From contig NZ_AP018725.1 in the NCBI RefSeq assembly GCF_003967195.1, positions 2,531,001-2,595,000 on the forward strand: a DNA stretch of 64,000 nt, in the 5' to 3' direction. Numbering within the stretch: the stretch's first letter is position 1; the number at the start of each line of letters is the position of its first letter. This stretch comes from Sulfuriflexus mobilis. Its GTDB lineage: Bacteria > Pseudomonadota > Gammaproteobacteria > AKS1. The notes below the pieces were generated by a model. The model had not been told where the DNA came from and searched no databases. It worked only from the letters and a program-made list of their open reading frames with translations. The position numbers and the translations under genes were made by a program. Shown piece by piece: positions 1-9,319 of this stretch.

Positions 1-378
1 ATCATAACTTTATGTTAACCAATATCTCCGGTGACATTACTGATAATGGCCTGATGCAGCATATCGTTGCCTATGATAAAGAAATTGAAAAATTACCTAT
101 CCTTAAGGAGCTTTCCGATTGCAGGCAAATACAAAGCATAACCTCGCTATCGACACAAGCCGCCACATCAGCTGCCGATGGTGGAGAGCAAATTAGCCAT
201 ACTCATACCAGAAGATAATGATGCCATCTATGGGCTGGCCCGGGCTTACCAAACCTTTGCTGAAGGAAAACGCGATTCCGCGCATATATTCCGTGACTTT
301 GATGAGGCACTTGTGTGGCTGGCTGGAGACAACCTTGAGGAAAAAGAATCACTGGCTTCATTTATAAAAAATGCATAA
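1..378 (+). pseudogene. Frameshifted STAS/SpoIIAA-like protein, 5' end cut by window
   Basis: Two overlapping frames together read as one small STAS/SpoIIAA-like protein. The frame entering from the window edge (through ATG 12 to stop at 218) gives the first half, with ISGDITDNGLMQHI and LKELSDCRQIQSI. The frame at +1, readable from about 178 to the stop at 378, gives the second half, with AILIPEDNDAIYGLARAYQTFAEG and HIFRDFDEALVWL. This order matches the family pattern of a beta-strand/DE-L start and a 'YG-AR-yq---e' to 'vFrd-dEAl-WL' end. The break lies near 175-185. The gene may start upstream of the window. It could be a true pseudogene or a sequencing error. The family assignment is from memory of the motif pattern. 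Confidence 0.55.
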
Positions 379-464
379 CAATCAGCTCAACAGGACGCCC
401 TTTTCTTCGCGCCTGTTACTTAATGTTCAGGTAACTTTCCCGCCCCTGCAGAAGGAGTCATTTC

Positions 465-761
465 ATGAAAAAATCAACACCGAGAGTAATCGCCTATGCG
501 GCTGCATTGTCAATTTCATTGGGATTAAGTACGCCATGTGGCGCCGAACCCGATGTGCAGGAGATCGAAACCCCTCCACCGGCAGTAAGGGGTTCTACAG
601 AGACCAAAAAAATACCCGGCGAATGGGAACTGCAGAAATCCACACAAACACCCAGCCAGAAGGAAAGGTATCCGGAACCACCTCCTCCGAAGATAGACCG
701 ATCAGGTGAGTGTCACCCCAGCCATGGGACGCGAACGCGAGAGGCCCTGGGTTGCGACTGA
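465..761 (+). CDS. Small exported proline-rich protein, unknown function
   Basis: 98 residues. A strong ribosome site (GAAGGAG, about 7 bases before ATG 465) supports translation. Residues 1-27 form a clear Sec signal peptide (KK near the start, a hydrophobic run, then a probable cleavage at C-G-A/E). The mature part is short, charged and proline-rich, with PPPAV and PEPPPPK, and lacks any domain I recognise. The last roughly 20 residues look random, so the reading frame may have been extended by loss of an earlier stop. It stands alone between the broken gene on the left and a second small exported protein on the right. No function can be assigned. Confidence 0.5.
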   Translation: MKKSTPRVIAYAAALSISLGLSTPCGAEPDVQEIETPPPAVRGSTETKKIPGEWELQKSTQTPSQKERYPEPPPPKIDRSGECHPSHGTRTREALGCD

Positions 762-1105
762 GCCGAAACACTGAAATACCGGCATTTCGACGACGCGCTT
801 AAAAATAGGTACCGTATTAATGCGAGAGAAATTGAAAGGTCATTCTTCAATGGCACGAATCGCATGACGTTAATCCGGAAACCCCTGCGCAGCAAGGCTT
901 TATAAGACATTGCTTATAAACGAAACAGCCGCCAATCTACTGCCCAAATGAGTAAAAAAAACTCGCGGGTCAATTTCAACTTTGTTACGATGGCCATGAA
1001 AATAACATACTTAAATGATGGCTATAAATACGCGCCGCCTGAGTCCCTGCTAACCCGTTTACCTCCACACGGGCAGTTATTCATACATAGTGGAGAACAA
1101 TAATA
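762..1105. other. Gene-free stretch
   Basis: No coding signal that I trust on either strand. A short minus-strand frame exists across 713-910 but has no ribosome site or recognisable composition. The right part (about 960-1100) presumably holds the promoter of the exported protein starting at 1121, but I cannot name convincing -35 and -10 boxes. Confidence 0.4.
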
Positions 1106-1120
1106 ATGAGGAAATCTGAT

Positions 1121-1507
1121 ATGAAGAAATGCAGTATCGCCCTGCTGGCCTTGTTTGCGGTTTTGAACACAGCCAGTGCCGCGGAGTACTTGACCGCAGA
1201 TGAAGTTAGAGCATTGTTTACGGATAAAACATTTGATGGCCTGTACCTGCCGAAGGACAAAGGATTTAAAGCTTATGAAGCCCCGGATGGCTCACATAAT
1301 GTTTATTACAACAAGAGTGGCAAGCGTAGCAAGAATAGAAAATGGTCTGTCAATGAAGAAGGTCAGCATTGTACAACATCCAAAAAATGGCCTGAGCCTC
1401 GCTGTTCTTATGTAAAAAATGCCGGTGATGGTGAATACCACAAGATCAATAATGATGGTGAACACACCCACACCCTGACAAATTTCAGGGACGGCGACCA
1501 GCTATAA
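1121..1507 (+). CDS. Exported protein resembling DUF995 family
   Basis: 128 residues when started at ATG 1121, which has AGGAA at 1109-1113 as ribosome site. An in-frame ATG at 1106 would add five residues and is possible. Residues 1-21 are a Sec signal peptide ending in TASA-A. The mature protein begins with YLTADEVRALFTDKTFDG and later shows YYNKSGKRS, KWSVNEEGQHC and PRCSYVKNAGDGEYH. This is the layout of DUF995-like proteins: an LTA-E---LF-gkT opening, a W-V--dG--C strand, and a second cysteine a few residues on, likely disulfide-bonded in the periplasm. Function of the family is unknown. The gene is monocistronic and ends before a bidirectional terminator. Confidence 0.65.
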   Translation: MKKCSIALLALFAVLNTASAAEYLTADEVRALFTDKTFDGLYLPKDKGFKAYEAPDGSHNVYYNKSGKRSKNRKWSVNEEGQHCTTSKKWPEPRCSYVKNAGDGEYHKINNDGEHTHTLTNFRDGDQL

Positions 1508-1694
1508 AGTCTAACCATGTCCTTCAGCAGAGTAGCCGCTAAGCCGCCTGCTCCGCTGAAGATTCATGTCAGATCTCATTCATAGCAGTTTATTAACGTT
1601 GCTGTTAAGCAATGAATACAATAGCCGCTTAATCTACTCTGTTTTAACCAGCATTTATTCCAAACTCTCGCGTCGGTAGATTCCTGAGCAATAA

Positions 1695-1719
1695 AAAAGC
1701 GGGCCAGAGACCCGCTTTT
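1695..1719. terminator. Bidirectional rho-independent terminator
   Basis: Arms AAAAGCGGG (1695-1703) and CCCGCTTTT (1711-1719) pair perfectly around a 7-base loop, with A-run and T-run flanks on both sides. It sits between the convergent exported-protein gene (ending 1507) and fabB (ending 1753), so it can serve both strands. Confidence 0.85.
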
Positions 1720-1752
1720 CTAAACATCCTGTTATTGCTGTGCAATTAGCCT

Positions 1753-2970
1753 TTAGTCTTTGTAACGTCCAAAGATCAAGGTCGCGTTTGTGCCACCAAA
1801 CCCAAAACTGTTCGACATGACTGTATCAATCTTGGCATTGTCGATGCGTTCCATGACAATAGGAATACCGGCAGCCGCCTCATCGAGCTCGGTGATATTT
1901 GCTGAGGCACTGATGAAACCTTCCTGCTGCATGAGCAGTGAGTAGATCGCCTCGTTGACACCGGCGGCACCCAGGGCATGACCGGTGAGTGACTTGGTGG
2001 AACTGATCGGTGGAATACTATCACCGAAAACATTCTTCACCGCCTCGAGTTCTTTCATATCCCCGGCCGGGGTACTGGTGCCGTGGGCGTTGATGTAATC
2101 AACGGGCACATCGATCGTGCTCATCGCCTGTTGCATGCAACGCATCGCGCCTTCACCGGATGGCGCGACCATGTCGTAACCGTCCGAGGTGGCGCCGTAA
2201 CCGATCAACTCGGCATAAATCTTTGCGCCGCGGGCCTTGGCGTGTTCGAGCTCCTCAAGCACCACACAACCACCGCCACCGGCAATGACAAAACCGTCGC
2301 GGTTGGCGTCGTAGGCACGCGAGGCCGTTTCCGGGGCATCGTTATATTTGGAAGACAGCGCACCCATGGCATCGAACAGGTCGGTCATGCTCCAGTGCAG
2401 CTCTTCACCGCCACCGGCAAACATGACATCTTGCTTGCCCATCTGGATCTGCTCATAGGCATTACCGATACAATGTGCGCTGGTCGAACAGGCCGAACTA
2501 ATAGAATAGTTAATACCCTTGATCTTGAAGGCGGTGGAGAGACAGGCCGAGGTGGTACTGCCCATGGTACGTGTAACCATATACGGCCCAATACGCTTGA
2601 GGCCCTTCTCGCGCAGGGTGTCAGTGGCAATGACGATATTCTCATTGGAACCGCCGCCGGAACCCATGATCAAGCCGGTACGGACATGAGAAATGACATC
2701 TTCCGCCAGGCCCGAGTCTTCGACGGCCTCTTTCATGGCCAGATAGTTATAGGCCGCGGCACTGCCCATGAAGCGCATCAGCTTGCGATCGATATGCTCG
2801 GCAGGGTTAATGCGCACAGGCCCGTGGACGTGAGAGCGAAAGCCGAGATCGGCATACTCTTGTGAAAATTCGATACCTGAACGGCCCTCACGCAGTGACT
2901 CCGTTACTTCCCTGGCGTTGTTGCCGATACTGGATAAAACCCCCAGACCGGTGACGACGACACGTCTCAT
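1753..2970 (-). CDS. fabB: Beta-ketoacyl-ACP synthase I (FabB)
   Basis: 405 residues, the usual FabB length. It condenses malonyl-ACP with acyl-ACP and is the elongation enzyme needed for unsaturated fatty acids. The thiolase-fold catalytic triad is visible: Cys161 in SSACSTS, His in [11 protein letters not shown] (about residue 297) and His in [11 protein letters not shown] (about 332). The C-terminal [10 protein letters not shown] motif is intact. It lies 12 bases downstream of fabA on the same strand, the classical fabAB operon of Gammaproteobacteria. A FabR/FadR-type operator would be expected upstream of fabA but I did not find one. The terminator at 1695-1719 closes the unit. Confidence 0.97.
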   Translation of the reverse strand: MRRVVVTGLGVLSSIGNNAREVTESLREGRSGIEFSQEYADLGFRSHVHGPVRINPAEHIDRKLMRFMGSAAAYNYLAMKEAVEDSGLAEDVISHVRTGLIMGSGGGSNENIVIATDTLREKGLKRIGPYMVTRTMGSTTSACLSTAFKIKGINYSISSACSTSAHCIGNAYEQIQMGKQDVMFAGGGEELHWSMTDLFDAMGALSSKYNDAPETASRAYDANRDGFVIAGGGGCVVLEELEHAKARGAKIYAELIGYGATSDGYDMVAPSGEGAMRCMQQAMSTIDVPVDYINAHGTSTPAGDMKELEAVKNVFGDSIPPISSTKSLTGHALGAAGVNEAIYSLLMQQEGFISASANITELDEAAAGIPIVMERIDNAKIDTVMSNSFGFGGTNATLIFGRYKD

Positions 2971-2982
2971 GCGAAACCCCTC

Positions 2983-3519
2983 TTAGAAATTTTCAGTCGA
3001 AGTGAACAGGCCAACACGCAGGTCCTTGGCGGTGTAAATCTCTTTGCCATCGACCTCCATGGCGGCATCGGCGATCCCCATCACCAATTTGCGCATAATG
3101 ACACGCTTCAAATCGATACGGTAAGTCACCAGTTTGTTCTTTGGTGTGACCTGGCCGGTGAATTTTACTTCGCCGGAGCCCAGCGCGCGACCACGACCCG
3201 GGCCACCCTTCCAGCCGAGGAAGAAACCGACCAGCTGCCACATGGCATCCAGGCCCAGGCAGCCCGGCATGACCGGGTCACCCTCAAAATGGCAGTCAAA
3301 AAACCACAAGTCCGGACGAACATCGAGTTCGGCGACGATCTGGCCCTTACCATTGGCGCCGCCCTCATCACTGATATGCGTAATGCGGTCGAACATCAAC
3401 ATCGGCGGCAGGGGCAATTGTGCATTACCAGGCCCCAGCAGCTCGCCGTGGCCACTCTTTAATAACTCTTCACGGCTAAAGGCCTTCTTACTACTTATAT
3501 CTATAACTGAATCAACCAC
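2983..3519 (-). CDS. fabA: 3-hydroxydecanoyl-ACP dehydratase/isomerase (FabA)
   Basis: 178 residues, typical for FabA. It dehydrates 3-hydroxydecanoyl-ACP and isomerises the trans-2 to the cis-3 product, the branch point to unsaturated fatty acids. The hot-dog fold signature [20 protein letters not shown] contains the active-site His, and GLDAMWQL carries the catalytic Asp. KFTGQV and the N-terminal [20 protein letters not shown] are also characteristic. The start is GTG at 3519, preceded by a GGAGAG ribosome site. First gene of the fabAB operon, divergent from purT across about 180 bases. Confidence 0.97.
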   Translation of the reverse strand: MVDSVIDISSKKAFSREELLKSGHGELLGPGNAQLPLPPMLMFDRITHISDEGGANGKGQIVAELDVRPDLWFFDCHFEGDPVMPGCLGLDAMWQLVGFFLGWKGGPGRGRALGSGEVKFTGQVTPKNKLVTYRIDLKRVIMRKLVMGIADAAMEVDGKEIYTAKDLRVGLFTSTENF

Positions 3520-3701
3520 TTAACTCTCCGATACGTCTTTGACCCGGCTTTTATGCCGAGCCCCTTAATTTTGCCCTATAGGCTACCACATCACGACCCC
3601 CGCGCCGATAACCGAATGAATCCCCGCTGCGCGCGTACACTCCCATGCACTGGGGCAGACGATCTTTTATCATGGGCACCTTACCCATTTAGGAGACGAC
3701 C

Positions 3702-4901
3702 ATGAAACTCGGCACCCCCCTCTCACCCGGCGCGACCAAGGTCATGCTTTTGGGCTGCGGCGAACTCGGCAAGGAAGTCATTATTGCCCTGCAACGCCTC
3801 GGGGTTGAGGTTATCGGTGTCGACCGCTACGAGAACGCCCCTGGCCATCAGGTCGCGCACCGCGCTCATGTCATCAACATGGCCGACCCGGCCGCCCTGC
3901 GGGCGTTGGTCGAACAGGAACAACCGCATATCATCGTCCCCGAGATCGAGGCCATCGCCACCGACGAACTGGCCCGCATTGAGGCCGAGGGCCTCGCTAC
4001 CGTGATCCCGACCGCACGCGCCGCGCAACTAACCATGAACCGCGAGGGCATCCGCTGCCTCGCCGCCAAGAACCTCGGCCTGCCGACCTCGAAATACGCC
4101 TTTGCCGAATCGCTCGCCGAACTACAGCAGGCCATTGATAGCGGCATCGGTTACCCGTGTATCATCAAGCCGGTGATGTCTTCCTCCGGCAAGGGCCAGT
4201 CGACCCTGCGCAGTGCCGACGATCTGCAAACCGCCTGGGACTATGCCATGAGCGGTGGTCGCGTGCAGGGGGTTCGCATCATCGTTGAGCAGATGATCGA
4301 CTTCGATTACGAGATCACCCTGCTCACCGTACGTGCGCTCGGCGCAGGCGGCGAGATCGAGACCCACTTCTGCGAACCCATCGGCCATATCCAGCAACAC
4401 GGCGACTATGTCGAGAGCTGGCAGCCCCAGGCCATGAGTGAAACCGCCCTCAGGCAGGCCCGTGAGATCGCCGGGGCCATTACCGATGAACTCGGCGGAC
4501 GCGGCCTGTTCGGCGTCGAGTTATTTATCAAAGGCGACCAGGTCTGGTTCAGCGAGGTCAGCCCGCGTCCGCACGATACCGGCATGGTAACCATGACCTC
4601 GCAGTTACAAAATGAATTTGAACTGCATGCCCGTGCCATCCTCGGCCTGCCGGTCTCCACCGCCCTGCGCAGCCCCGGTGCCAGTGCCGTGATCTATGGC
4701 GGCATGGATGAAAAGGGCATTGCCTTTGAGGATGTGGATCGCGCCTTGCAGGTGCCACAAACCGACCTGCGCCTGTTTGGTAAGCCCGAGGCCTACACCC
4801 GTCGGCGTATGGGTGTGGCACTGGCCTGGGCCGACGATACAGAGACTGCACGCAAGAATGCCAAACTGGCCGCGGCCACAGTGACCACGACCAAGGGCTA
4901 A
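3702..4901 (+). CDS. purT: Formate-dependent GAR transformylase (PurT)
   Basis: 399 residues, close to the roughly 392 of E. coli PurT. It makes formyl-glycinamide ribonucleotide from GAR, formate and ATP in purine synthesis, an ATP-grasp alternative to folate-dependent PurN. The N-terminal nucleotide-binding loop [11 protein letters not shown] is at residues 15-26. The ATP-grasp core includes [15 protein letters not shown] and [17 protein letters not shown], with metal-binding [29 protein letters not shown] downstream. ATG 3702 is preceded by AGGAG at 3691-3695. Its stop abuts the stop of the convergent small gene at 4902. Confidence 0.96.
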   Translation: MKLGTPLSPGATKVMLLGCGELGKEVIIALQRLGVEVIGVDRYENAPGHQVAHRAHVINMADPAALRALVEQEQPHIIVPEIEAIATDELARIEAEGLATVIPTARAAQLTMNREGIRCLAAKNLGLPTSKYAFAESLAELQQAIDSGIGYPCIIKPVMSSSGKGQSTLRSADDLQTAWDYAMSGGRVQGVRIIVEQMIDFDYEITLLTVRALGAGGEIETHFCEPIGHIQQHGDYVESWQPQAMSETALRQAREIAGAITDELGGRGLFGVELFIKGDQVWFSEVSPRPHDTGMVTMTSQLQNEFELHARAILGLPVSTALRSPGASAVIYGGMDEKGIAFEDVDRALQVPQTDLRLFGKPEAYTRRRMGVALAWADDTETARKNAKLAAATVTTTKG

Positions 4902-5114
4902 TCAGGCAAATTCCGCCAGTTTTTTTTCAATCTCTTCCAGTTCCTCTACCGCAGCCTTGCCGATACCTTCGAGTACTTCGGCATTTTCGAGCTGCACGGC
5001 ACGTTCCTCGGAATCCGCATCCAGGCCCTGGCGGTAATCCGTTTCAATCGCCTCAATACGTTTGAGAAGCTCATCGCGACGCGCTATCAATTTTTGCAGT
5101 TCTTCATCAACCAT
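4902..5114 (-). CDS. Small acidic coiled-coil protein
   Basis: 70 residues and nearly all helix-forming: heptad-like charged repeats run from ELQKLIARRDELLKRIEAIETDY to AAVEELEEIEKKLAEF. It superficially resembles the coiled-coil hairpin of DksA/TraR proteins but lacks the zinc-finger cysteines. It follows the YdcH-family gene by only 9 bases and so is probably co-transcribed from the FNR-box promoter near 5400. Its stop codon touches the stop of convergent purT. Function unknown; real-gene status rests on the tight operon and clean composition. Confidence 0.7.
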   Translation of the reverse strand: MVDEELQKLIARRDELLKRIEAIETDYRQGLDADSEERAVQLENAEVLEGIGKAAVEELEEIEKKLAEFA

Positions 5115-5123
5115 GTTGACCCC

Positions 5124-5366
5124 TTATGCCTCTTTGATTATGGCTAATAATTCATCCTTGAGGGCGAGGCGCTGTTTCTTCAACGTTTCCAGGTATTCAT
5201 CATCCGTATTCTCTATGCCCTCTTCAATACGGTAGATGCTGTTATCTACCTCATTGTACTCACTATAGAGTTTGCTGAAATGAGCGTTGTCGCCCGTCTT
5301 CAGCTCATGGATCCGGTCTTTGTATTCCGGAAATTCTGTTGCCAGATGGTGGTGCTCACCGAACAT
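5124..5366 (-). CDS. YdcH family (DUF465) protein
   Basis: 80 residues. It opens with MFGEHHHLATEFPEYKDRIHELK and closes with EYLETLKKQRLALKDELLAII, the signature ends of the DUF465/YdcH family of small two-helix proteins. The role of the family is not established. It heads a two-gene unit with the coiled-coil protein at 4902-5114. Upstream lies a good FNR/Anr-type box at the right distance from a -10 element, suggesting redox or oxygen control. Confidence 0.9.
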   Translation of the reverse strand: MFGEHHHLATEFPEYKDRIHELKTGDNAHFSKLYSEYNEVDNSIYRIEEGIENTDDEYLETLKKQRLALKDELLAIIKEA

Positions 5367-5398
5367 ATGTGACTCCTCGTTGAAAATGCTCTATCTAA

Positions 5399-5447
5399 TA
5401 ATTTAATTTTAATCATATATAACACTGCATTCCTTGAGCGAGATCAA
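5399..5447 (-). promoter_or_regulatory. FNR/Anr-type box and -10 before YdcH gene
   Basis: TTGAG-CGAG-ATCAA at 5434-5447 matches the FNR consensus TTGAT-N4-ATCAA at 9 of 10 arm positions. Reading leftward, a -10 hexamer TAAAAT lies at 5411-5406. If transcription starts at about 5399 the box is centred at -41.5, the class II activation geometry. The gene begins at 5366. A rightward promoter toward selO (TATATC at 5470-5475) could also use the box but fits less well. Confidence 0.5.
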
Positions 5448-5598
5448 TAATCCCTGCAATGCACGAATTTATATCCGCTGCCCATATTGCCGCTGGGTTC
5501 ATTAACCCTATGAATCGCCTTGATATAAACACCTATAATGAACACGTGTTAAGCCCTGTGACTGGCTATAGCCCGTCACAGTCCCTACAATCCCTGCC

Positions 5599-7074
5599 AT
5601 GAAACACGACCTGCATTCCCTGCCTCTGAGTAATTCCTTTGCCGCACTCGGCGAGACGTTTTTCTCGCCTGTGTCGCCGACACCATTTGAACAAACCGCT
5701 CGTCTGCTCCACTTCAATGCCGATGCCGCGGACCTGCTCGACCTTGATCACCAGGTTCAGCATGCGCCGGAGTTTGCCGAGGTCTTTACCGGCAAACGGC
5801 GCCTGACGGGTGATGCACCACTGGCCATGCTGTACGCCGGCCACCAGTTTGGCCACTTCGTGCCGCAGCTCGGTGATGGCCGTGCCGTCATGCTCGGCGA
5901 GACCACCAACCAGCATGGCGATAAATGGGAAATACAATTAAAGGGCTCCGGGCAGACACCCTATTCGCGTGCCGGTGACGGACGCGCGGTATTACGCTCG
6001 ACCATCCGTGAGTACCTCTGTAGTGAGGCCATGCATGGCTTGGGTATTCCGACCACACGTGCCCTGTGTATCACCGGCAGTGATGACGAGGTCTACCGCG
6101 AACGGATCGAGACCGGTGCCATGCTCACCCGCCTGGCACCCTCGCATGTACGCTTCGGTTCGTTTGAGGTGTTTTACTACCGCGAGCAACATGAACCTAT
6201 CTGCACCCTCGCCGATTATGTCATCGAACACCATTACCCGGAATTAGTTGGACGCGAGGACCAATACCTGGCCCTGTTACAAACCGTGATCACGCGCACC
6301 GCGCGCCTGCTCGCACAGTGGCAGGCAGTGGGCTTTGCACACGGCGTAATGAATACCGATAACATGTCGATCCTTGGTCTGACCCTGGACTACGGCCCGT
6401 ATGGTTTCATGGAGGCCTATGAACCCGGTTATATCTGTAACCACTCCGACCATGAAGGCCGCTATGCCTTTAAAAACCAGCCGCAGATCGGCCTGTTCAA
6501 TGTCAGTTGTCTGGCACAGGCCCTGTTACCGCTCATCGAGGTCGAGGCCGCCAAGGCGGCCCTGGAAGATTACCAACCGGCCTACATTGAGCACTTCCAC
6601 CAGCTCATGGCCAGCAAACTCGGTTTTGAACAGGCCGACGCGGATAACGAAAGCCTCTGCAAGTCCCTGCTTGAGCAGATGAAACAAAGTCGCACCGATT
6701 ACACGACCGTGTTCCGTCAGCTGGCTTATATCAATGATGAGGGTAATGATTGTCACGCCGAACTGCGTGACCTGTTTATTGATCGTGAAAAATTCACACA
6801 GTGGCTGAGCGCGTACCGGGCGCAGTTACAACAACAGGGCAAGGCCGAGAGCTTACGCCGCGAGGCCATGCTGGCCTGCAACCCGAAATATGTGCTGCGT
6901 AACTACATGGCCCAGGTAGCGATCGAAAAGGCCGAGCGTGACCAGGATTACAGCGAGATCGACGCCTTGATGACACTACTCAAGACACCCTTCGATGAAC
7001 ACCCCGCACACGCCCACTATGCTGAGCCGCCACCCGACTGGGCCGGTGATATCGAGGTCAGTTGTTCTTCGTAA
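5599..7074 (+). CDS. selO: Protein adenylyltransferase SelO (YdiU)
   Basis: 491 residues, the usual SelO length. SelO is a pseudokinase-fold enzyme that transfers AMP rather than phosphate to protein side chains and is linked to oxidative stress. Visible elements: ATP-contact region EIQLKGSGQTPYSRAGDGRA (residues 111-130, Lys115), catalytic HGVMNTDNM (248-256) and metal-binding LDYGPYGF (263-270). The C-terminus ends VSCSS, the redox-active cysteine tail seen in E. coli SelO. No strong ribosome site is visible before ATG 5599. The last 17 bases overlap tail-to-tail with the convergent hydrolase gene. Confidence 0.95.
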   Translation: MKHDLHSLPLSNSFAALGETFFSPVSPTPFEQTARLLHFNADAADLLDLDHQVQHAPEFAEVFTGKRRLTGDAPLAMLYAGHQFGHFVPQLGDGRAVMLGETTNQHGDKWEIQLKGSGQTPYSRAGDGRAVLRSTIREYLCSEAMHGLGIPTTRALCITGSDDEVYRERIETGAMLTRLAPSHVRFGSFEVFYYREQHEPICTLADYVIEHHYPELVGREDQYLALLQTVITRTARLLAQWQAVGFAHGVMNTDNMSILGLTLDYGPYGFMEAYEPGYICNHSDHEGRYAFKNQPQIGLFNVSCLAQALLPLIEVEAAKAALEDYQPAYIEHFHQLMASKLGFEQADADNESLCKSLLEQMKQSRTDYTTVFRQLAYINDEGNDCHAELRDLFIDREKFTQWLSAYRAQLQQQGKAESLRREAMLACNPKYVLRNYMAQVAIEKAERDQDYSEIDALMTLLKTPFDEHPAHAHYAEPPPDWAGDIEVSCSS

Positions 7075-7906
7075 CGCCCTCCTGCACCCCGAACACCCGA
7101 CTCGACATAAACTCGGCCAGGCCCTGCTCATATGCCGGTTGGCTTTGCAGAAAGCCGCTATTGTGGTCACCCTGCATGGTTAAAAAGATTTTCGGCTGGT
7201 TGGCCGCCGCATACACCGCCTGGCCGAGCTCAAACGGGATAATGTCGTCGTCCGGGCTGTGCGCCACCAGCACCGGGCACGTCACCCGCCTGACGTATGC
7301 CGCCGTATCAAAACGATAACGCATGACCACGAGCCGCGACAACAACGGCAGCACCGACTGCGCCATGTCGCGCGCCGAACTGAAGCTCGACTCCAGGATC
7401 AGGCCGGCGGGTCCGACCTCCGCGGCCAGTTTGGCGGCAACGCTGGCACCGAGGGAGCGACCGAACAGGACGATATCCTCACCGGCAAAGCCGCGCTGCT
7501 CGACAAGGTATTGCCAGGCCGCGGCCGCATCCTCATACAGACCCTGCTCACCGGGCACCCCCTCGCTGCGGCCATAGCCGCGGTAATCGAAAATAAATAT
7601 ATTGAAGCCGAGGCGATGGAAGATCGCCAACGAGTCGCCGCGATGGGAGATATTGCCGCCGTTGCCATGCATGAACAGTAGCGCCCGCTGCGCCCCCTCG
7701 CGCGGCAGGTACCAGCCGTGCAGGCGGGTCCCGTCCGGGGTGGTCAGAGAGACATCCTCGTACGCAAGCCCCCAGTCGCTCGGCGTTTGATAAAACTGGC
7801 GATAGGGATAAAAGGTCATCGCCGGCTGCTGGAAATACATCCAGACATTCACCAGCAACAGGACGAGCAAGACACTGGCAATGATGTTAATCATTTTATC
7901 CTTCAT
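7058..7906 (-). CDS. Membrane-anchored alpha/beta hydrolase (BEM46/YfhR-like)
   Basis: 282 residues. An N-terminal membrane anchor (residues 5-24) places the enzyme at the outer side of the inner membrane. The hydrolase core shows the oxyanion region MHGNGGNISHR, nucleophile elbow GRSLGAS, acid in HSPDDDIIPF and base in GDHNSGF, a complete Ser-Asp-His triad. This arrangement matches the YfhR/BEM46 branch of serine hydrolases. Substrate unknown. It is the second of two consecutive hydrolase genes on the minus strand, 60 bases from its neighbour, and its 3' end overlaps selO by 17 bases. Confidence 0.85.
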   Translation of the reverse strand: MKDKMINIIASVLLVLLLVNVWMYFQQPAMTFYPYRQFYQTPSDWGLAYEDVSLTTPDGTRLHGWYLPREGAQRALLFMHGNGGNISHRGDSLAIFHRLGFNIFIFDYRGYGRSEGVPGEQGLYEDAAAAWQYLVEQRGFAGEDIVLFGRSLGASVAAKLAAEVGPAGLILESSFSSARDMAQSVLPLLSRLVVMRYRFDTAAYVRRVTCPVLVAHSPDDDIIPFELGQAVYAAANQPKIFLTMQGDHNSGFLQSQPAYEQGLAEFMSSRVFGVQEGVTKNN

Positions 7907-7966
7907 GCAGTTTGCCTGCCTCCTGAAGTGTATCGTGACATCCCGACCAGACGAGACCGACGGTTG

Positions 7967-9112
7967 CTATTCTACGGCCATGCGCTGATCCAGCAACGCC
8001 TGCATCATGTCGAGAAATTGCGGGATGTCCTCGCGCTGTGGTCGCACACTCGTATGCGCGTAGCCCTCGATGATAAACAACTGCACCTGCCCGGGCGGTA
8101 GCGCCCGTGCCATGGCGATACTTTCCGTGTAGGGAATAAACGTATCACCACGACCGTGCATCAGGATCACCTGCGCCCGTATTGCCGACAGGTCGTGTGC
8201 GGCAGGATTGATGCCCGCCAGTTCATTGCGGATGCGCGGTGACAACTTCTCGATAAGTGCTGGCACCCGATCCGGATCCTCGTTGTTGAGCAATGCATAC
8301 AATGCCTGTGCATCAGCAGAAAATTCGGCCGTCGTGATATCAATATCGTTGTCATCATCAGCCATCGCCTGCGCGAGGTCTCGCAGGGTCGCGCGGTCCC
8401 CGGCGTGTTCCAGCAGGTCGGCATTGGAAAGCGTGAATACCCACTTCAGATAGGGATGCGGGCTACGGTACCGCCAGTCGGCGCCGGGTGTCTCCCGGTA
8501 ATGTCCGGTGGTGAAATAGGTCACGATGCTGCGCAGGTCATAGTAACCGCCGAAACTGACGGTGAAACGTACCTGCTCACGCACATCCGGTTCGAGGGCC
8601 GCCAGGACCACGAGTCCACCGCCATAACTGAAACCGGCAATACCTGCATGCCCTGCCGGCACCAGTTCCGGACGGGAGAGCAGGTAACGAAAGGCATCTG
8701 CCACTTCACGCACGTCATGTGCACGCAACCGGTTACGACGCAGCCCTTTCAGATCAGGCACCAGCACGGCAAACTGCAGGCGTGCCAGCGTCTTTGCCGT
8801 TGCGACCAGCCGGGCGTCGTCCTTGCCGGCAGGAAATACGCCGGGCACCAGTACGAGGCCCGCGCGCACACCCTGTGCTGAACGGTACACATCACCCGTG
8901 TAGCGACGACCATCGACCACGTAGTCGTAACTGCGGCGCGACGGCGGCGGTGTCTGCGCCTTCAGCCTACTCGGCTTGTCAGCAGCGGCAATATCTTCCA
9001 GGGCAATGGCCGCCTCGCTATCATCGAGAGGCGGTGAGGCGCAGCCACTCAGGCTGGAGAGCAACACGAGCACAACCGGAACAACATGACGCAAGAAACG
9101 AACAAGCAACAC
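7967..9112 (-). CDS. Dienelactone hydrolase-like alpha/beta lipoprotein
   Basis: 381 residues. The start is GTG 9112 with an AGGAGGG ribosome site 6 bases upstream. A signal peptide ending in the lipobox LSGC (Cys about residue 24) predicts a lipoprotein. The catalytic domain has nucleophile GFSYGGG, acid in MHGRGDTFIP and base in EGYAHTSV, so the triad is complete. Between nucleophile and acid there is a long insert of about 100 residues rich in Asp/Ala (DDDNDIDITTAEF) that may form a lid. Substrate unknown. It is divergent from the FCSD operon and may share its intergenic control region. Confidence 0.8.
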   Translation of the reverse strand: MLLVRFLRHVVPVVLVLLSSLSGCASPPLDDSEAAIALEDIAAADKPSRLKAQTPPPSRRSYDYVVDGRRYTGDVYRSAQGVRAGLVLVPGVFPAGKDDARLVATAKTLARLQFAVLVPDLKGLRRNRLRAHDVREVADAFRYLLSRPELVPAGHAGIAGFSYGGGLVVLAALEPDVREQVRFTVSFGGYYDLRSIVTYFTTGHYRETPGADWRYRSPHPYLKWVFTLSNADLLEHAGDRATLRDLAQAMADDDNDIDITTAEFSADAQALYALLNNEDPDRVPALIEKLSPRIRNELAGINPAAHDLSAIRAQVILMHGRGDTFIPYTESIAMARALPPGQVQLFIIEGYAHTSVRPQREDIPQFLDMMQALLDQRMAVE

Positions 9113-9219
9113 GCACAGCCCTCCTTTTCTTCTCGTGAGATAACCGGGTTATTGCCCTACCCGTGACCTTATTACAAAGCCGTGCCGATGTCTTGCCCGG
9201 CCACAGGCATTGCATTAAT

Positions 9220-9268
9220 TTGACCGCGATCAAGGATCATGACTTCCCGTTCTGTTATATAAAACAAT
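9220..9268 (+). promoter_or_regulatory. Class II FNR/Anr-type promoter of fccAB
   Basis: TTGAC-CGCG-ATCAA at 9220-9233 is a near-perfect FNR/Anr box. A -10 hexamer TATATA lies at 9256-9261. A start at about 9268 would put the box centre (9226.5) at exactly -41.5, the class II activator position, and no separate -35 is then needed. The fccA start codon is at 9320 with a strong GGAGGTGAT ribosome site. This predicts induction of sulfide dehydrogenase under low oxygen. Confidence 0.7.
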
Positions 9269-9319
9269 ATCTTTTCGTTATGTTGAACCCATTGCCAGAC
9301 TACAGACCGGAGGTGATAT

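Noticed and set aside
713..910. 65-codon minus-strand frame
   Set aside because: No ribosome site, no signal or domain; overlaps the end of a better-supported small gene.
2083..2865. 260-codon open frame antisense to fabB
   Set aside because: Shadow of a highly conserved gene; low-complexity Gly/Thr/His composition and no start signal.
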